The notes: generated from the sequence alone by a model not told the origin. A stretch of DNA of 64,000 nucleotides from Leucobacter sp. L43 (GCF_016597785.1 NZ_JAENJG010000001.1:806001-870000); one strand, 5' to 3'. Counted from the first letter of the stretch, positions 52,927-61,464 are shown. Program-made: numbers and translations.

Positions 52927-53643
52927 ATGGCCAAGCAAATCGAAGACAGCTCGTGGGGCAATAAGATCTCGTTGCGCATTGCGCAGCGACTCAGGGCACT
53001 GCGTGAGAACGAAGGGATGTCCGCGCAGGATCTTGCAAACGCCACGGAAGCTTTGGGACACCCCATTTCCAGGCAGGTGATTGCAAACATCGAGAGTGGC
53101 CGCAAAGCCTCGATCGGCGTAGCCGAGTTGTTCATATTGGCCCATTGCTTCGGGGTCAATCCGATGTATTTACTCTTCGACATGCACGAGCAGGACGAAC
53201 CTTATGAAATCGTTCCTGATCTCGAGGTGCCGCAATGGGAGGCATACAAATGGGCGGCGCTGCGAACCAACATTATTAATAGCTACCTATCTACTTCTGA
53301 CTTTGACGAATACCGAACAGCCATTAACATGCGCGACAGCTACGAACGCAGTCAGCGGTCGGCGAAGAAGTTGATCGCCGACATTTCGGCGCTGCGAGAG
53401 ACGGGCAAGCTTTGGATGGACAAACTGGATCGGGGAAAGAAACGACTTCCCGACGAAGAGGTTGAAGCGCTAATCGCCGAGTTCTCCGCTCAGCTTGAGT
53501 CGGTGCAAAAGGATGTGGATGCCAGCGAAAAGATGCTCGACTCCCTGGAAGTTTCGTACGACGACTCGTGGTTCGATCCCGGTCCGGTGTTCCAGAAGTA
53601 CCTGGATGAGCGCTGGTACCGGATGAGTGACCCCCATGGGTAG
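52927..53643 (+). CDS. XRE-family repressor of the element
   Basis: 238 residues. Residues 18-60 are a Cro/C1-type HTH (IAQRLRALRENEGMSAQDLA then SRQVIANIESGRKASI). The rest is a long helical region without a LexA-like peptidase, so induction is not by RecA-driven self-cleavage. It likely binds the two operators upstream. The integrase start lies 17 nt inside its 3' end. Confidence 0.83.
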   Translation: MAKQIEDSSWGNKISLRIAQRLRALRENEGMSAQDLANATEALGHPISRQVIANIESGRKASIGVAELFILAHCFGVNPMYLLFDMHEQDEPYEIVPDLEVPQWEAYKWAALRTNIINSYLSTSDFDEYRTAINMRDSYERSQRSAKKLIADISALRETGKLWMDKLDRGKKRLPDEEVEALIAEFSAQLESVQKDVDASEKMLDSLEVSYDDSWFDPGPVFQKYLDERWYRMSDPHG

Positions 53644-54754
53644 CGTCTATCCCTACAACGTAAAGGGACGAGCAAAGCCTCTTTACCGCATCGTTTACCG
53701 ACGCCCTGACCACAAGCAAACCTCGGAGTCTGGCTTCACGCGCAAGGGTGACGCAGAACGGCGTCTCGCTGAAGTCGAGGTATCGAAACATCGTGGGGAG
53801 TACATCGCGCCGGCAGACGGCAAAGCAACGATCGGCGAGCTTGGCCGGAAGTGGCTTTCGGGCAAAGAGTCGAGTCTGAAGGCGTCGAGCTATGCTCCGC
53901 TGGAAACCGCGTGGCGCTTATACGTCGAGCCCGTCTGGGGCGACTACCCAGTGTCGAGCATTCGGCATTCAGATGTGCAGGCCTGGGTGTCTGGCATCAA
54001 GAAGAGCCCGACAGTCGTCATTCGCGCGCATGGCGTTCTGGCTGGCATTCTCGATGTCGCCGGTCGTGATCGGCGCGTCAGCGCGAACGCGGCTCGAGGC
54101 GTTGACCTTCCCCGCAAGCAGTCGAGCAGAGAACGTCGATACTTGACCCACTCTCAGTTGTGGGCGGTGGCGAACAACGCTGGCCGTCGTCGTGTGCTCG
54201 TGCTCGTGCTGGGTTACTGCGGTCTCCGCTGGGGAGAGGCCATTGGGCTCCGCGTCTCTGATCTTGACTTCAACCGTCGACGCATCAGCATCACGCGCAA
54301 CGCGGTCGAAGTAGGCGGGACGATTCACGAGGGAACACCGAAGACACACGAGGCAAGGCACGTGTACGTCCCCGCGACGATCTCTGAGCTGCTTGAGTCG
54401 CATTGTGAGGGGAAGGCCAAAGACGCGCTCGTGTTCCCGAATTTGTATGGCAATTTCGAGCGCAAGACGTACTTCGATTCGAAGAAATCTACATGGTGGG
54501 CGAACGCGCTGAATCGAGCGGGTGCCGAGAAGATGACAATTCATGATCTCCGCCACACCGCAGCGTCGTTGGCCGTGTCTGCTGGTGCGAACGTGAAAGC
54601 GTTGCAGCGGATGCTGGGGCACGCGAGTGCGGCGATGACGCTCGATGTGTACGCGGATCTGTTCGACAGTGACCTTGAGGACGTTGCGGGAGACCTAGAT
54701 CAGGCCATTAGTTCGCAAGTTGTTGCGGGAATGTTGCGACCAAAGGCTGATTAA
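53627..54754 (+). CDS. int: tyrosine integrase
   Basis: 375 residues. An N-terminal arm-binding region, a SAM-like core-binding domain (70-160), and the catalytic domain with Arg201 (GLRWGEA), Lys239, His306 and Arg309 (HDLRH), His332 (LGHASAAMT) and nucleophile Tyr342. All catalytic residues are intact. It ends 36 bp from attR and reads in the repressor transcript, so it is made in the lysogen. GTG at 53627 or ATG at 53636 may be the start. Confidence 0.94.
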   Translation: MTPMGSVYPYNVKGRAKPLYRIVYRRPDHKQTSESGFTRKGDAERRLAEVEVSKHRGEYIAPADGKATIGELGRKWLSGKESSLKASSYAPLETAWRLYVEPVWGDYPVSSIRHSDVQAWVSGIKKSPTVVIRAHGVLAGILDVAGRDRRVSANAARGVDLPRKQSSRERRYLTHSQLWAVANNAGRRRVLVLVLGYCGLRWGEAIGLRVSDLDFNRRRISITRNAVEVGGTIHEGTPKTHEARHVYVPATISELLESHCEGKAKDALVFPNLYGNFERKTYFDSKKSTWWANALNRAGAEKMTIHDLRHTAASLAVSAGANVKALQRMLGHASAAMTLDVYADLFDSDLEDVAGDLDQAISSQVVAGMLRPKAD

Positions 54755-54790
54755 CCGCGGTAGTCGTTGAAATGACGCCGATTATGTACA

Positions 54791-54811
54791 GTCCCCCCAC
54801 AGGGATTCGAA
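54791..54811. repeat. attR, tRNA 3' end
   Basis: Second copy of the 21-bp core, forming the 3' end of the intact tRNA. Beyond it the element continues with CTG instead of CCA. Confidence 0.88.
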
Positions 54812-54865
54812 CCCTGACTGTGCCGATTTTAAGTCGGCTGCCTCTGCCAGTTGGGCTATAGGGGG
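54792..54865 (-). tRNA. tRNA with UAA anticodon (tRNA-Leu by anticodon)
   Basis: 74 nt. Acceptor stem CCCCCTA/TGGGGGG, D arm with GCC/GGC pairing, anticodon stem GCCGA/TCGGC with loop CTTAAAA giving anticodon UAA, a 5-nt variable loop, T arm CAGGG-TTCGAAT-CCCTG and discriminator A73. No CCA is encoded. The short variable loop and C1-G72 pair differ from the long-arm form usual for bacterial tRNA-Leu, so leucine identity rests on the anticodon and A73. Confidence 0.85.
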
Positions 54866-54993
54866 CCGTTCAATTCTCCCAGATCGCGGGCGTGTGGTGA
54901 GCCAGGCTGTCACTGAGCGCTTGACGCGCAGCGATGGCCGCGCAGGGCGACGAGCACACGAACACGAACTCGAACACGAACAGAAAAGAGTAA

Positions 54994-55021
54994 GCCCCGC
55001 CATTGGGCAGAACGGCGGGGC
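54994..55021 (-). terminator. terminator of pckG
   Basis: 8-bp GC stem with a 12-nt loop; on the minus strand TTACTCTTTTCTG follows. It begins 42 nt past the pckG stop. Confidence 0.75.
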
Positions 55022-55062
55022 CTACGGTCTATGGGGCGTCAGCGGTCACCGACGCGGCGCGA

Positions 55063-56913
55063 TCACGCGGCGCCGAGGCGCTGGCGCAAACCTTCGAGCT
55101 GTCCGCTCAGCGCAGCCGGCAGACGATCGCCGAACCGAGCGAAGAACTCCTCCGTCAGATCGGCTTCCGCGAGCCACGATGCCGGATCGATCGAGAACAG
55201 TTCGGCGAGATCGTTCTCGGGCACCTCGATGCCGTCGAGGTTGAGCTCACCGTCGGCGGGAATGGTGCCGACCGCGGTCTCGCGCCCTTCGACGGAGCCT
55301 TCGACACTGCGGATGATCCAGTCGATCACGCGCGAGTTCTCTCCGAAGCCGGGCCACAGGAACCGACCGTCGGCGCCCTTGCGGAACCAGTTGACCTGGA
55401 AGATCTTGGGCGCCTGGTCACCGAGGGTGCGGCCCATGTCGAGCCAGTGTCCCCAGTAGTCAGCCATGTTGTATCCGCAGAACGGCAGCATCGCGAAGGG
55501 ATCGCGTCGCAGTTCGCCGACCGTTCCCTCCTGGGCTGCGGTCTTCTCGGACGAGATCGTGGCCCCGACGAAGACGCCGTGCTCCCAGGAGAGCGACCGA
55601 GCCACGAGGGGCACGTTCGTCGCGCGACGCCCGCCGAAGAGGATCGCGTCGAGAGGAACGCCGTTCTGCTCGTACCATTCCTGAGCCAGCGTCGGGGTCT
55701 GCTGGATCGGCACGGTGAAGCGCGAGTTCGGGTGCGCTGCAACGCGACCGCTCTCGGGGGTCCACTCGTTGCCCTGCCAGTCGATCAGGTGAGCGGGAAC
55801 CTCGTCCGTCTTGCCCTCCCACCAGACGTCGCCGTCGTCGGTGAGCGCGACGTTCGTGAAGATCGTGTTTCCCCACAGGGTCTCGACCGCGACCGGGTTC
55901 GTCGATTCCCCCGTGCCCGGGGCGACACCGAAGAAGCCGGCTTCCGGGTTGATGGCGTAGAGGCGCCCGTCGGTGCCGGGGCGCAGCCAGGCGATGTCGT
56001 CGCCGATGGTCTCGACCTTCCACCCCGGAATGGTCGGCTGGAGCATCGCGAGGTTCGTCTTGCCGCAGGCCGAGGGGAACGCTGCGGAGAGGTGGTACGA
56101 CTTGCCGCTCTCGGTGTTCGTGAGCTTCAGCAGGAGCATGTGCTCGGCCAGCCAGCCCTCGTTGCGACCCATCACGCTGGCGATGCGCAGGGCGAAGCAC
56201 TTCTTGGAGAGCAGGGCGTTTCCGCCGTATCCCGACCCGTACGACCAGACCTCGAGGGTCTCGGGGAAGTGGGTGATGTACTTGGTCTCGTTGCAGGGCC
56301 AAGCATCATCGCTCTGGCCGGGCTCGAGCGGAGCACCAACGGAGTGCACCGTGCGCACCCATTCGCTCCCGGGCAGAATGCCGTCGAGAGCCGACTGCCC
56401 CATGCGGGTCATGATCCGCATGTTTAGCACCGCGTACGGCGAATCGGTGATCTCGATGCCGAGCTGCGTGATGGCGCCGCCCACCGGACCCATCGAGAAC
56501 GGAACGACGTACATGGTACGGCCCCGCATGGATCCCTTGAAGCGGGGCATGAGCTCGGCCTTCATCTCATCCGGAGCCATCCAGTTGTTCGTCGGCCCGG
56601 CGTCCGCTTCGTCGACGGAGCAGATGAAGGTGCGGTCTTCCACACGGGCGACGTCATCGGGGTGCGAACGGGCGAGGAAGCTCCCGGGCCGCAGATTCTT
56701 GTTGAGCGGGATCAGCGTTCCGGCTTCCACCATTTCAGTGGTGATGCGGTTCCACTCGGCCTGCGAACCATCGCACCAGACGACCTCGTCGGGTTCCGTG
56801 AGCTCAGCGACCTCGGTCACCCATGCGAGCACTTCTTCATTGCTCGTGGTCGCGCCGTCGCGAACGATCTCAGCGAAGGTCAGCTCGGTCTCAATGGTCT
56901 GCGTGAGTGCCAT
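55063..56913 (-). CDS. pckG: phosphoenolpyruvate carboxykinase (GTP)
   Basis: 616 residues, the GTP-dependent class typical of actinobacteria. [10 protein letters not shown] (279-288) is the kinase P-loop with the reactive Cys283; [20 protein letters not shown] binds metal and GTP. It makes PEP from oxaloacetate for gluconeogenesis. ATG at 56913 has GAGGAG upstream. It faces a RamB-like regulator. Confidence 0.95.
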   Translation of the reverse strand: MALTQTIETELTFAEIVRDGATTSNEEVLAWVTEVAELTEPDEVVWCDGSQAEWNRITTEMVEAGTLIPLNKNLRPGSFLARSHPDDVARVEDRTFICSVDEADAGPTNNWMAPDEMKAELMPRFKGSMRGRTMYVVPFSMGPVGGAITQLGIEITDSPYAVLNMRIMTRMGQSALDGILPGSEWVRTVHSVGAPLEPGQSDDAWPCNETKYITHFPETLEVWSYGSGYGGNALLSKKCFALRIASVMGRNEGWLAEHMLLLKLTNTESGKSYHLSAAFPSACGKTNLAMLQPTIPGWKVETIGDDIAWLRPGTDGRLYAINPEAGFFGVAPGTGESTNPVAVETLWGNTIFTNVALTDDGDVWWEGKTDEVPAHLIDWQGNEWTPESGRVAAHPNSRFTVPIQQTPTLAQEWYEQNGVPLDAILFGGRRATNVPLVARSLSWEHGVFVGATISSEKTAAQEGTVGELRRDPFAMLPFCGYNMADYWGHWLDMGRTLGDQAPKIFQVNWFRKGADGRFLWPGFGENSRVIDWIIRSVEGSVEGRETAVGTIPADGELNLDGIEVPENDLAELFSIDPASWLAEADLTEEFFARFGDRLPAALSGQLEGLRQRLGAA

Positions 56914-57040
56914 GTCGTTCTCCTCGGAGTTCCCGCCGCCGGGTGAAGAAGCGGCGACATCTCCATTGTGAATGGGGTGTTCACGTCGCATTCACTCTTT
57001 CAGCTGGAAAATTTGGCCATTTTTGACGTATAGTCAAGAG
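56914..57040. promoter_or_regulatory. divergent pckG / regulator promoter region
   Basis: A palindrome TTGACGTATAGTCAA at 57023-57037 overlaps the TATAGT -10 box (57029-57034), which ends 6 nt before the regulator ATG. The layout suggests autoregulation by the RamB-like protein together with control of pckG; this is inference. Confidence 0.65.
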
Positions 57041-58519
57041 ATGAACGCTGAGCCAGTCCCAGTGACCGCCGGATTCGACGAGGCCGAACTCGATCGCCTG
57101 ATTCTTGGAAAGCGGATCAGACACTTCCGCACCCAGGCGGGCCTCACTCTCGAGCAGCTCGGTGAGCGCGTGGGCGTCGTCGCGAGCCAGCTCTCCCTCA
57201 TCGAGAACGGCCGGCGGGAACCCCGGCTCGGGCTCTTGCAGAGCGTCTCCCGCGAACTGGGCATCGAAGTTGCAGAGCTCCTCAAACGCGAGGCTCCGGA
57301 TCGCCGCAGCACGTGGGAGGTCGAGCTCGAACGCGCGCAGGCCGCTCCCACGTATACCCGCCTCGGGCTCCCCCACGTGCGCACACCCCGCGCCTTGCCG
57401 GACGACACGTTGGAGGCCCTTGTCGGACTGCACCGCGAACTGGCCCGGCGATCCCGAGCGGCTGCGACCACGTCAGAGGAGGCCCGGCGCGCGAACACTG
57501 CGATCCGCATGCAGATGCAGGCGCGCGACAATTACATTCAGGACATCGAGCTCGTGGCGTCCGATCTGATGCGACGCATCGGTCATTCGCTCGGCGCCGT
57601 CACGCACCGCGAGGTCGCCATGCTCGCCGAGCTGCTGGGCTTCGACCTCATCTTCGTCGATGACCTGCCCTCGAACACTCGCAGCATCACCGACCTCGAG
57701 AACGGGCGCATCTATCTGCCGCCGGCCTCGATTCCGGGCGGTCACGGCCTGAGGTCGCTGGCACTGCAGGCGATGGCGCACCGCGTGCTCGGCCACTCCG
57801 AACCGGCGAGCTACGCGGAGTTTCTCGAGCAACGGCTCCAGATCAACTACTTCGCGGCGGCCTGCCTGATCCCCGAGGCCGGGGCAGTGGAGTTTCTGCA
57901 GCAGGCCAAGCGCAATCGCAACCTTGCGATCGAAGATTTCAGAGACGCATTCGGCGTCACGCACGAGGCCGCTTCGCACCGATTCACCAACCTTGCCACG
58001 CAGCATCTCGGCCTGCGAGCGCACCACTATCGTGCGGATGGAGCCGGGGCGATTGTGCGGGGCTACCAGAACGATGGTCTGCCGTACCCAGCGGACGACA
58101 CCGGGTCGATCGAGGGCGAAGTGCTCTGTCACAAGTGGGGTGGCCGCACGTCGTTCAATCGCACGAACCGTACGAGCGAGTTCTACCAGTACACCGACAC
58201 GCCTGCCGGCACGTTCTGGTCGAGCGTGCAGACCGGGGATGCCGAGCAGGGCCCGTTCGCGATCGCGTGTGGAGTCGCCTTCGATGATGCGAAGTGGTTC
58301 CGTGGGCGGGATACGACGGAGCGCCAGGTGTCGACGTGTCCGGATCCGGCGTGCTGCCGCACGCCGAAACCCGAGCTGTTGGCGCGCTGGGAGGGCAAGG
58401 CGTGGCCGAGCGCCCGCATGCACGCTCACGTGCTGTCTCCGCTGCCGACGGGAACGTTCCCGGGCGTCGACGACACGGAGATGTACCAGTTCCTGGCGAA
58501 GCATGCGCCGGAGAATTAG
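57041..58519 (+). CDS. RamB-like transcriptional regulator (XRE plus ScfR-type domain)
   Basis: 492 residues. Residues 24-80 form an XRE HTH (IRHFRTQAGLTLEQLGERVG); the middle has an ImmA/IrrE-like region including SLALQAMAHRVLGH, degenerate as a protease; the C-terminal part with CPDPACCR matches the short-chain fatty acid regulator family (RamB in Corynebacterium, which controls acetate and glyoxylate genes). Facing pckG, it probably governs acetate/gluconeogenic metabolism. Its last residues and stop codon lie in the first 58-bp repeat. Confidence 0.85.
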   Translation: MNAEPVPVTAGFDEAELDRLILGKRIRHFRTQAGLTLEQLGERVGVVASQLSLIENGRREPRLGLLQSVSRELGIEVAELLKREAPDRRSTWEVELERAQAAPTYTRLGLPHVRTPRALPDDTLEALVGLHRELARRSRAAATTSEEARRANTAIRMQMQARDNYIQDIELVASDLMRRIGHSLGAVTHREVAMLAELLGFDLIFVDDLPSNTRSITDLENGRIYLPPASIPGGHGLRSLALQAMAHRVLGHSEPASYAEFLEQRLQINYFAAACLIPEAGAVEFLQQAKRNRNLAIEDFRDAFGVTHEAASHRFTNLATQHLGLRAHHYRADGAGAIVRGYQNDGLPYPADDTGSIEGEVLCHKWGGRTSFNRTNRTSEFYQYTDTPAGTFWSSVQTGDAEQGPFAIACGVAFDDAKWFRGRDTTERQVSTCPDPACCRTPKPELLARWEGKAWPSARMHAHVLSPLPTGTFPGVDDTEMYQFLAKHAPEN

Positions 58520-58797
58520 GACGAAAGCTGAGCTTTCGTCTTCTCCGGCGCGGGCCCTACAGGGCCCGGAGAATTAGGACGAAAGCTGAGCTTTCGTCTT
58601 CTCCGGCGCGGGCCCTACAGGGCCCGGAGGCTTGAGGCGAAAGCGACGCTTTCGCTGCCTCCGGCGCGGGCCCTACAGGGACCGGAGAATTAAGACGAAA
58701 GCTGAGCTTTCGTCTTCTCCGGCGCGGGCCCTACAGGGCCCGGAGAGTTAAGACGAAAGCTGAGCTTTCGTCCTCTCCGGCGCGGGCACGACGGGGC
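58508..58797 (+). repeat. five tandem 58-bp units with hairpins
   Basis: Units begin CCGGAG at 58508, 58566, 58624, 58682 and 58740, exactly 58 bp apart, with a sixth start at 58798. Each has a long interrupted palindrome (outer CCGGAGAA/TTCTCCGG, inner GACGAAAGCT/AGCTTTCGTC) and a second GGGCCCT/AGGGCCC palindrome. Units 3 and 5 carry paired changes on both arms that keep the stem. The first unit contains the end of the regulator gene. Confidence 0.92.
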
Positions 58798-58990
58798 CCG
58801 GAGGTTTGATGAACCTCCCATTCAGTGCAGTTATCGCCTCGTAAGCGCACTTTTTTGGCGGTTCGTCCGGTTCGTCCGGTTCTCCGGTTCTCCGGTACTC
58901 CCGTCCCGCGCGGGCGCACAGCGCCTGGCCCTCGGAACGCGAGAACCCCCGCAGCGCGTGCTGCAGGGGTTCTCCTTGTGGAGCGCTCGA
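58798..58990. other. intergenic region with short repeats and ndh terminator
   Basis: Five tandem 8-9 bp units CCGGTTCGT, CCGGTTCT, CCGGTACT occur at 58867-58902 region; the rest has no gene. A hairpin with 15-bp arms and one mismatch at 58941-58974 is the likely terminator of ndh on the minus strand. Confidence 0.6.
58941..58974 (-). terminator. terminator of ndh
   Basis: 15-bp arms with one mismatch and a 4-nt loop, 16 nt beyond the ndh stop. Confidence 0.7.
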
Positions 58991-60322
58991 TCAGGCCTTG
59001 GGTCGCGAGGCGAACTCTTCGAAGACCGCCCGCGGCTGCTGCACGGCCTCGATGTTGACCGTGTCGCGTCCGAGGAAGAAATGGCCGACCCATCCGCCGA
59101 ACACGCGCCACTTGCGCTCCCACGAGGGGATCGCGAGGCCGTGGTAGAAGCGGTGAGCGAGCCACGCGAAGTAGCCCTTCATCGCGAACTTGCCCGACTG
59201 GAACACGCCGGTGTTGACGCCGAGGCCGGCGACGGCTCCCATGTTCTTGTGGTTGTACTCTGCGATGCCCTCGCCACGGAGGTCGGCGACGATGTTCTTC
59301 GCGAGCAGCTTGCCCTGGCGAACGGCGTGCTGCGCGTTGGGCACGCAGAAGCCGCCGGGGCCGGGAGTCGCTGAGATGTCGGGGGTCTGCGACGTGTCGC
59401 CAGCGGTCCAGGCGCCTTCGAGCGCGACGCCGTCTTCCGTGGTGATGCGCAGCGAGGGGCTGCCGATGACGTGCCCGCGGGGGCCGATCGGCAGATCCGT
59501 TCCGCGCAGGAACGGGCGAGGCATGACGCCGGCGGTCCAGACGATGAGGTCGGACTCGTAGTTCTCACCGGTCGACAGCTCGATCTTGCCGTCCAGAGCT
59601 GAGGCGAGCTGCGTATCGAGGTGGATCTGCACCCCGCGACGCGTCTGATCCTTGACGACCCAGTCGGCGGTCTCCTGCGACACCTCAGGCATGATCCGCC
59701 CCATGGCCTCGACCAGGTGGAACACCGTCTCGTCGAACGAGATCTCGGGGTAGCGGCGCAGCAATGCGGTCGCGAACGAACGGAGCTCGGAGATCGTCTC
59801 GATGCCCGCGAATCCGCCGCCGACGACGGTGACCGTCAGCAGACGAGCACGCTCGGGGGAACCCTTCGGCAGGGTCGCGGCGCGCTCGAAGTTGCCCACG
59901 AGACGATCGCGCACGGCGACCGCTTCTTCGATGGTCTTCATGCCGATCGCGTTGTCGGCGATGCCGGCGATCGGGAAGGTGCGCGAAACCGAACCGGTCG
60001 TTACGACGATGTGGTCGTAGGCGAACTCGAACGGCACGCCCACGTTCGGCGTGATGGTCACGCTCTTCGTCGCGTGCGAGATCGCGGTCACCTTACCGGC
60101 GATGTTCGCGGTGCTCTCCAGGTGGCGACGGCGCGCCACGACCGCGTGACGCGGCTCGATCGATCCCGAGGCGACCTCGGGAAGGAACGGCAGGTACGCC
60201 ATGTACGGCAGCGGATCGACGATCGTGACCTCGGCCTCGCCCGCACGAAGCAGCTTCTCGAGCTTCCATGCGGTGTAGAAGCCGGCATAGCCGCCACCAA
60301 CGATCAGAATCTTCTTCGCCAC
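58991..60322 (-). CDS. ndh: type II NADH dehydrogenase
   Basis: 443 residues. First dinucleotide fold ILIVGGGYAGFYTA and second VTVVGGGFAGIE bind FAD and NADH; the C-terminal membrane-binding region has LAHRFYHGLAIPSWERKWR. It passes electrons from NADH to menaquinone without pumping. GTG at 60322 has AAGGAG 8 nt upstream. Confidence 0.93.
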   Translation of the reverse strand: MAKKILIVGGGYAGFYTAWKLEKLLRAGEAEVTIVDPLPYMAYLPFLPEVASGSIEPRHAVVARRRHLESTANIAGKVTAISHATKSVTITPNVGVPFEFAYDHIVVTTGSVSRTFPIAGIADNAIGMKTIEEAVAVRDRLVGNFERAATLPKGSPERARLLTVTVVGGGFAGIETISELRSFATALLRRYPEISFDETVFHLVEAMGRIMPEVSQETADWVVKDQTRRGVQIHLDTQLASALDGKIELSTGENYESDLIVWTAGVMPRPFLRGTDLPIGPRGHVIGSPSLRITTEDGVALEGAWTAGDTSQTPDISATPGPGGFCVPNAQHAVRQGKLLAKNIVADLRGEGIAEYNHKNMGAVAGLGVNTGVFQSGKFAMKGYFAWLAHRFYHGLAIPSWERKWRVFGGWVGHFFLGRDTVNIEAVQQPRAVFEEFASRPKA

Positions 60323-60445
60323 GAAGCGATCTCCTTGCAGCAATCAGGGTCGGACCCGCACCGCGGGCACAGAAAATAGCGGGCGAAACACCCGCATCGA
60401 AAGCTTACCGCGTTTTCTCAGCTCCCGAGAACGCCGATGTGCTCG

Positions 60446-60928
60446 TCAGCCTGTCCATCCGCTGCGCTCGAGCGCGAGGTCACCGATGGGATTGACCCCC
60501 GGCCCGGCAGCGAGGGCGTGGCCCATGAGCGCGTGCAGGCACTTCACCCGTGTCGGCATGCCGCCGGAGCTCACGCCCGCGACTTCCGGTACCTCTCCGA
60601 CGCTGTCGCGATCCGCGATGAACTGCTCGTGCGCGCGCTGATACTGCTCGCGCACCGCCTCGTCGCTGGCCAGCAGCTCGTTGAACTCGTTCATCACCCC
60701 CGCCGCTTCCAGGCGGGATGCGGCCGCGACCGCTTCCGGGTGGCACAGGTAGTAGAAGGTCGGGAACGGAGACCCGTCGGGAAGCCGGGGCGCGGTGGCG
60801 ACGACCGCCGGGCTGCCGTCCGACGCGCGCGCCGCAATGCCCACGACTCCGCGCGCTTCGCGCCCGAGTTGCTCGGTGACTGCGGCGATGTCTGCTGCGG
60901 TCGGTTCAGGATAGGGCGGGCGGGTCAT
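60446..60928 (-). CDS. DUF501 family protein
   Basis: 160 residues. The DUF501 features GVVGIAARASDGSPAVVATA, PTFYYLCHPEAVAAASRLEA and the late GMPTRVKCLHALMGHALAAG with Cys and His are present. The family always follows the DivIC-like gene and eno in actinobacteria; function unknown. ATGA overlap with the upstream gene. Confidence 0.9.
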   Translation of the reverse strand: MTRPPYPEPTAADIAAVTEQLGREARGVVGIAARASDGSPAVVATAPRLPDGSPFPTFYYLCHPEAVAAASRLEAAGVMNEFNELLASDEAVREQYQRAHEQFIADRDSVGEVPEVAGVSSGGMPTRVKCLHALMGHALAAGPGVNPIGDLALERSGWTG

Positions 60929-61464
60929 TGCGGTGTCTCCTCGGCAGGGGATTCGGGCGATGCGGGATCGACGGATTCAGTCGTCGAGTCGGCGCCGTCG
61001 GGTTTGGGTTCGTTCTGGGCGTCAGCGGGCGCTTCCACTGGAGGAGCATCCGTCGTGCCAGCGCTCAAGAACGATGCTGACAGGCTCCGGGCCCAGTTGC
61101 TCGGCATGCGGGACAGCTCGGGATCCGGCTCTTCGTCCGACTCGATGGGCATCACGATGTCATCGATGACGTTCAGCTGGGTCTCCCCCGGCATGACGTA
61201 GAACAAGCGGTCTCGCGCTTGAGATCGGACGTAGACCGGGTCTTTCCACTTCGCGCGCTCGGCGTCGATCTCGTTGACCGCCTCCTGGCTCTGCCGCACG
61301 CTCTCGCGGAGTTCGGCGATCTCGCGCCGCTGCTGAACGAACGTGGAGAGGCTCGGGCTCACGATGACGATTCCGGCGAGCACGAGCACGACGACGACCA
61401 CGGTGAAGCCGCTGAACCGCAGGCTCGAGGCCCACGTTCCGACATCATCGATCCAGCGCTTCAC
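60925..61464 (-). CDS. FtsB/DivIC-like septum protein
   Basis: 179 residues: one membrane segment at about 19-38, then a coiled coil (QQRREIAELRESVRQSQEAV) and the conserved DPVYVRSQARDRLFYVMPGE. It belongs to the septum formation initiator family (FtsB/DivIC), part of the FtsQLB complex. The last 60 residues are Pro/Glu-rich. GTG start 29 nt after eno. Confidence 0.88.
   Translation of the reverse strand: MKRWIDDVGTWASSLRFSGFTVVVVVLVLAGIVIVSPSLSTFVQQRREIAELRESVRQSQEAVNEIDAERAKWKDPVYVRSQARDRLFYVMPGETQLNVIDDIVMPIESDEEPDPELSRMPSNWARSLSASFLSAGTTDAPPVEAPADAQNEPKPDGADSTTESVDPASPESPAEETPQ

Larger units (their letters stand above)
37711..54811. mobile_element. 17.1-kb tRNA-integrated phage-like element
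   Basis: Bounded by an exact 21-bp direct repeat that is the 3' end of the tRNA gene at 54792-54865. A tyrosine integrase sits 36 bp from the right repeat. Inside are a repressor with twin operators, excisionase-like HTH genes, replication genes (primase-polymerase domain, P-loop ATPase) and a tail tape-measure gene, but no terminase, portal, capsid, major tail, baseplate or lysis gene. The sequence looks less GC-rich than its flanks. Either a defective prophage or a phage satellite; both fit, the compact intact-looking operon favours a functional small element. Confidence 0.9.

Noticed and set aside
58508-58797. CRISPR array
   Set aside because: The 58-bp units have no unique spacers; they are contiguous near-identical repeats and no cas gene is present.
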